A stretch of 34,216 nt of DNA, from positions 1-34,216 of the forward strand of contig JAGHVI010000199.1 in the NCBI GenBank assembly GCA_018064385.1. The letters run 5' to 3'. Position numbers and translations under genes: made by a program. Position 1 is the first letter of the stretch; each line of letters opens with the position of its first letter. Under the pieces are notes generated by a model. That model had not been told where the DNA came from, did no database searches, and worked only from the letters and a program-made list of their open reading frames with translations. The stretch is from Candidatus Minthenecus merdequi (GTDB lineage Bacteria > Bacteroidota > Bacteroidia > Bacteroidales > Paludibacteraceae). This document shows positions 31,401-34,216 of the stretch, in pieces.

Positions 31401-31745
31401 ATGATGAACCATTATGAGGCTGCTTTCATTTTGACTCCCGTTTTGTCTGACGTGCAGATGAAGGAAGCAGTTGAAAAGTTCAAGAGTTTTCTCACAGAGA
31501 ACAGTGCAGAAATCGAGAACGAAGAGAAATGGGGTTTGCGCAAACTTGCATATCCTATTCAGAAGAAGTCGACGGGCTTCTATTGCTTGCTGCAGTTTGC
31601 AGCAGACCCAGCACTTGTTTCCAAATTTGAGTTGCAACTTCGCCGTGACGAACGAGTAATGCGTTTCTTGACATTCCGTCTTGACAAATACGCATTGGAG
31701 TATGCACAGAAACGTATGAACAAAAAAAATGAGGAGGGCAAATAA
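31401..31745 (+). CDS. rpsF: Small ribosomal subunit protein bS6
   Basis: 114-residue ribosomal protein bS6, which binds 16S rRNA with bS18. HYEAAFILTPVLSDVQMKEAVEKF at the start, KWGLRKLAYPIQKKSTGFYCLLQFAA in the centre and RFLTFRLDKYALEY at the end are typical. The second Met (31404) may be the true start. The acidic/basic tail KRMNKKNEEGK is common in Bacteroidota. Followed by rpsR after 2 nt. Confidence 0.97.
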   Translation: MMNHYEAAFILTPVLSDVQMKEAVEKFKSFLTENSAEIENEEKWGLRKLAYPIQKKSTGFYCLLQFAADPALVSKFELQLRRDERVMRFLTFRLDKYALEYAQKRMNKKNEEGK

Positions 31746-31747
31746 TC

Positions 31748-32014
31748 ATGGCAAACAACACTGACATTCGTTTTCTCACTCCTATCGCAGTAGATAGCCA
31801 GAAGAAAAAGTACTGCCGTTTCAAGAAAAGCGGTATCAAGTACATTGATTACAAAGACCCTGAGTTTCTCAAGAAATTCTTAAACGAGCAAGGAAAGCTT
31901 CTTCCACGCCGCATTACCGGCACTTCGCTCAAATATCAGCGTAAGGTTGCACAGGCAGTAAAACGTGCACGTCACTTGGCATTGCTTCCATACGTAACAG
32001 ACTTAATGAAATAA
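31748..32014 (+). CDS. rpsR: Small ribosomal subunit protein bS18
   Basis: 88-residue bS18, partner of bS6 on the 30S platform. Contains KKKYCRFKKSGIKYIDYKDPEFL and the conserved LLPRRITGTSLKYQRKVAQA, then KRARHLALLPY. 2 nt after rpsF, 15 nt before rplI. One zinc-type Cys only, as in many bacteria. Confidence 0.97.
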   Translation: MANNTDIRFLTPIAVDSQKKKYCRFKKSGIKYIDYKDPEFLKKFLNEQGKLLPRRITGTSLKYQRKVAQAVKRARHLALLPYVTDLMK

Positions 32015-32029
32015 AAGGGAGGAATCTAT

Positions 32030-32476
32030 ATGGAAATCATACTTAAAGAAGATGTGGCTAACCTTGGCTACAAAGACGACATAGTAAACGTTAAGCGTGG
32101 TTACGGACGTAATTACCTTATTCCTACAGGCAAAGCAGTTATCGCAACAGAATCAGCTCGTAAAGTGTTGGCAGAGAATCTCAAACAGCGTGCACATAAA
32201 CTTGCTCAGATTAAAGCCAATGCCGAAGAACTTGCTGCTAAGATAAACAACATCACTGTAACAATTGCAACCAAGACAAGTTCGACAGGAACAATCTTTG
32301 GTTCAGTCAATAGTCTTCAGGTTTCGGAAGAACTTGCAAAACTTGGTCACGAGGTTGACCGCAAGTGCATTGTCATCAAAGAGCAAATCAAAGAGGTTGG
32401 TGATTATGTAGCAGTAGCAAAACTCCACAAAGAAGTTTCTGCTAACATCAATCTCCACGTCATCACAGAGGAATAA
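32030..32476 (+). CDS. rplI: Large ribosomal subunit protein bL9
   Basis: 148-residue bL9. N-terminal domain MEIILKEDVANLGYKDDIVN with VKRGYGRNYLIPTGKAV, a central helix (about 45-75) and C-terminal domain with STGTIFGSVNSLQV. Ends the S6-S18-L9 operon; a strong bidirectional hairpin follows. Confidence 0.97.
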   Translation: MEIILKEDVANLGYKDDIVNVKRGYGRNYLIPTGKAVIATESARKVLAENLKQRAHKLAQIKANAEELAAKINNITVTIATKTSSTGTIFGSVNSLQVSEELAKLGHEVDRKCIVIKEQIKEVGDYVAVAKLHKEVSANINLHVITEE

Positions 32477-32488
32477 TCACACTTACAA

Positions 32489-32537
32489 CAATAAAAGAAG
32501 GTCGGGTTCAGTATATGAATCCGACCTTCTTTTATTG
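32489..32537. terminator. Bidirectional terminator rplI / ion channel
   Basis: A stem of about 21 bp (one G-T pair) around a 7-nt AGTATAT loop: CAATAAAAGAAGGTCGG at 32489-32505 pairs with 32521-32537. T-rich ends on both strands suit the convergent rplI and channel genes. The dispersed motif GGGTGGTTCTAT starts 2 nt later. Confidence 0.9.
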
Positions 32538-32539
32538 TT

Positions 32540-32592
32540 GGGTGGTTCTATTAATTAATCACAAAAGTGCGTTTTCAGACTTTTTCAAGTGG
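32540..32592 (-). repeat. Dispersed repeat, third partial copy (module B end)
   Basis: On the minus strand this ends in TTAATTAATAGAACCACCC, like the ends of the copies at 1-190 and 28565-28665. The rest (AAAAGTCTGAAAACGCAC) is only loosely similar to module B. Module A is absent. Confidence 0.5.
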
Positions 32593-32601
32593 ACTAAATA
32601 G

Positions 32602-33411
32602 TTACTCCTTTTGCTCTGGGAACTCGTTAGAATCAAGGTTCTTTTCCTTGAGAATTGTATCAATTTTCTGTTCTAAGCGGTTGATTTTTTCTATCATCTC
32701 ATCGTTATTGTCGCTAACCATAGCATCAACAAAGATAGAGTTAATCAGAGACATACAAATAATACCTCCGAGGATAAGAATAAAACAGAAAAAGCATCGA
32801 ATTGCGGCAGCGATTGGAGGAGAATAATGGGAAGCGACAGCATCAGGGATTTCGTACCATCCTTCAATTGTGAAGAGTCTGAAAATAGAATAAAGGGAGC
32901 CGCTTGGTGTATCAAAAAACTCTGGGGTGGTTTGATTGAAGAGCGAACAACATATAAGAGAGAACATAATCATAATCATAAAAGCAATGATTATGACGGC
33001 ACTTGCGTCGCGAAGAGCCTTTTTGAAATTCTCGGCAATAGCAGAAAAATTAGGGAAGAAATGAGTTAAACGGAAAAAACGGAAGACACGGAGGATACGC
33101 AGGCTAAGGATGAAAGATGCATTTGAATTGAAAATATGAGGAAAGAAAAGAGCACCTATGCTAGGCAAAGAGAGGATAACAAGAGAGCCATCGAGCCTAT
33201 TCCAACCCATCTTCCAGTAGTTTAAAAAACCGTTTTTGGCTTGTTTGACCAACATCTCGAATATGAAGAAAAAAATCGTAGTATAGTCAACAAAGGTAAC
33301 GATTGGAGAAGAATAGCCATACTCTTCAATAACAATAGTAGTGATATTCAATAGAATAGCAACATTGATAATTCTATCATTGATGAATATTCGATATAAA
33401 AGATTATTCAT
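32602..33411 (-). CDS. Voltage-gated ion channel (NaChBac-like)
   Basis: Single-domain six-TM cation channel, 269 residues from Met at 33411. I reject the start at 33474 because the only -7 motif (TATCTTTG, minus strand, 33444-33437) lies downstream of it. S4 is SLRILRVFRFFRLTHFF with R105, R108, R111 and R114 at three-residue spacing. The pore loop is FRLFTIEGWYEIPD (selectivity T181-I-E183-G-W185), followed by S6 (about 205-230) and a C-terminal coiled coil (237-258, NDEMIEKINRLEQKIDTILK), as in bacterial Nav channels that assemble as tetramers. Sodium or calcium selectivity cannot be settled. Convergent with rplI, divergent from the last lipoprotein gene. Confidence 0.88.
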   Translation of the reverse strand: MNNLLYRIFINDRIINVAILLNITTIVIEEYGYSSPIVTFVDYTTIFFFIFEMLVKQAKNGFLNYWKMGWNRLDGSLVILSLPSIGALFFPHIFNSNASFILSLRILRVFRFFRLTHFFPNFSAIAENFKKALRDASAVIIIAFMIMIMFSLICCSLFNQTTPEFFDTPSGSLYSIFRLFTIEGWYEIPDAVASHYSPPIAAAIRCFFCFILILGGIICMSLINSIFVDAMVSDNNDEMIEKINRLEQKIDTILKEKNLDSNEFPEQKE

Positions 33412-33436
33412 AAGACGTGTCAGATAAAAATGTTTG

Positions 33437-33497
33437 CAAAGATATAAAATATTTTTGAGAAAAAGTGCTTTCAAACGAGAAAAATATTGTAACTTTG
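33437..33497. promoter_or_regulatory. Divergent promoters ion channel / cysteine-rich lipoprotein
   Basis: Plus strand: TAACTTTG at 33490-33497, with 20 bases from 33488 identical to the rpsF promoter from 31323. Its -33 box is unclear. Minus strand: TATCTTTG at 33444-33437 for the channel gene, 26 nt before its start; no good -33 box is visible. Confidence 0.6.
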
Positions 33498-33572
33498 CAG
33501 CCGATTTCGTGAGGAATCAAACAATCACGCAATCAACAAATATTCAATACAAATAACTAATCATTTTTTACA

Positions 33573-34214
33573 ATGAAAAAGAGAATTTTTGGATTTATGG
33601 CTTTAGCCATCGCCTTCACATTTGGCACAATGATGTCATGCAGTGAAAAAGTTGAAGAAGAAGCAGCTATGCAAGTAGCAACAGTTAACGACTCAATTGA
33701 GGCACTCGTTGGTGACACAATCCTCATTGAAGGTACAGTAGAGCACATTTGCCAGTGCACTGGGACAAAGATGATGTTCGCAGGAGCTGAGTTCAAATGC
33801 GTATGGGATTCAGTATTTGATCAGGCACTTATGGGTCAAGTTGTTCGCGTAAAGGGTATTGTTTGCGAAAAACAGACCACAGCAGACGACATCAATGCAA
33901 TGATTGCAGAACTTCAAGCAAAAATGCAGGCTGACTCGATTGCTGCTGCTAATGGAGAGGCACAAAAAGAGTGCTGCGAAGGCAAGGGCGGTGAAAAATG
34001 CTGCGGAAAGGAAGGATGCGAGAAACACGAAGGCGAGCATGAGTGCTGCGCAGAGAATCACGAAAATGATTCAGCTTGCTGTCCAATGATGAAACTTCAG
34101 GGTATGCTTGAGCAAATTGCTGAGCGCGATTCAGTTGAAGGCAAAGCTTATCTTTCTGAGTATTATATTCAGGTTGTTTGCTGCAAGCCAGTACCAGCTA
34201 CACCTGCTGAGTAA
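33573..34214 (+). CDS. OB-fold lipoprotein with Cys/His-rich cluster
   Basis: 213-residue predicted lipoprotein complete in the window (TAA at 34212-34214). Lipobox FGTMMSC with lipidated C23. Residues 45-100 look like the tRNA_anti-like OB fold seen in Bacteroidota lipoproteins (DTILIEGTVEHICQCTGTKM, VVRVKGIVCEK). An insertion at 128-172 carries nine Cys (134, 135, 143, 144, 149, 158, 159, 169, 170) and three His (152, 156, 163), in CC pairs within a Lys/Glu/Gly-rich stretch. This suggests metal binding, for example zinc or copper, or redox chemistry; both are inferred. Further Cys lie at 60, 62, 76, 98, 203 and 204. Strong promoter upstream. The start is the only ATG with a signal sequence. 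Confidence 0.85.
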   Translation: MKKRIFGFMALAIAFTFGTMMSCSEKVEEEAAMQVATVNDSIEALVGDTILIEGTVEHICQCTGTKMMFAGAEFKCVWDSVFDQALMGQVVRVKGIVCEKQTTADDINAMIAELQAKMQADSIAAANGEAQKECCEGKGGEKCCGKEGCEKHEGEHECCAENHENDSACCPMMKLQGMLEQIAERDSVEGKAYLSEYYIQVVCCKPVPATPAE

Positions 34215-34216
34215 TG

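Noticed and set aside
33412..33474. Earlier ATG for the ion channel
   Set aside because: The only promoter motif lies downstream of it, so the transcript would not contain it; Met at 33411 is used instead.
1..34216. CRISPR array, prophage, complete insertion sequence or defence island
   Set aside because: No spaced direct repeats, cas, transposase, integrase or restriction genes were seen; only a gene remnant and dispersed repeats.

Overview
The window reads as chromosomal DNA of a gut-type Bacteroidales bacterium; family and genus cannot be fixed from the sequence. Three things support this. Promoters are of the Bacteroidota type (TTTG, about 19-21 nt, TAnnTTTG) with little sign of Shine-Dalgarno sequences. 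The gene set is typical of the order: GSCFA protein, BspA-like leucine-rich repeats, DUF4296 lipoprotein next to lspA, ExbB/4-TM/ExbD/ExbD block, HU-CCDC81-SPOR protein, archaeal-type ProS. A choloylglycine hydrolase/C45-type hydrolase fits a gut setting.

Layout. 1-190 is a dispersed intergenic repeat. 193-4536 (+) is a two-gene unit: a membrane alkaline-phosphatase-superfamily transferase (LTA synthase-like) and a secreted GH20-like hexosaminidase, both with a pyrimidine-rich coding strand. 4537-5101 holds the remains of a foreign-looking gene. 5174-6535 (+) is a lipoprotein Ntn hydrolase with its own promoter, followed by a 76-bp near-perfect palindrome. hemW (-) and a GSCFA / C1 peptidase / LRR operon (+) diverge from about 8.0 kb. 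From 11.7 to 16.9 kb (-) lie proS, a small ORF, a DUF4296 lipoprotein, lspA, a DksA-like protein, mlaF and mlaE, with a promoter seen just upstream of mlaE. From 17.0 to 19.4 kb (-) lies the ExbB/ExbD energy-transducing block, with tRNA-Ser upstream.

From 28.2 kb leftward to 19.7 kb (-) runs a long, tightly packed gene run with one clear promoter at its head: an AlkD-like HEAT protein, HU-CCDC81-SPOR, pssA, pyrH, TerB-DnaJ, S41 protease, periplasmic thioredoxin, an AmgK-RapZ fusion, a MurU-like nucleotidyltransferase and TatD. Most junctions overlap or are under 15 nt; the exception is 86 nt before the S41 gene. tRNA-His (+) lies just upstream. A TonB-dependent receptor and DivIC (-) follow, then rpsF-rpsR-rplI (+), a voltage-gated ion channel (-) and a cysteine-rich OB-fold lipoprotein (+) ending 2 nt before the window edge.

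Much of the window serves envelope building and upkeep: lipid asymmetry (Mla), phosphatidylserine synthesis, lipoprotein signal peptidase, outer-membrane energy transfer, septal and peptidoglycan proteins, and amino-sugar salvage. The most interesting items are the AmgK-RapZ fusion beside a MurU-like enzyme, the lipid-anchored pro-segment of the C45-type hydrolase, the modular dispersed repeat whose two halves are in swapped relative orientation, the long palindrome at 6597-6672, and the 9-Cys/3-His cluster in the last lipoprotein. No CRISPR array, complete insertion sequence or recognisable defence system was seen.
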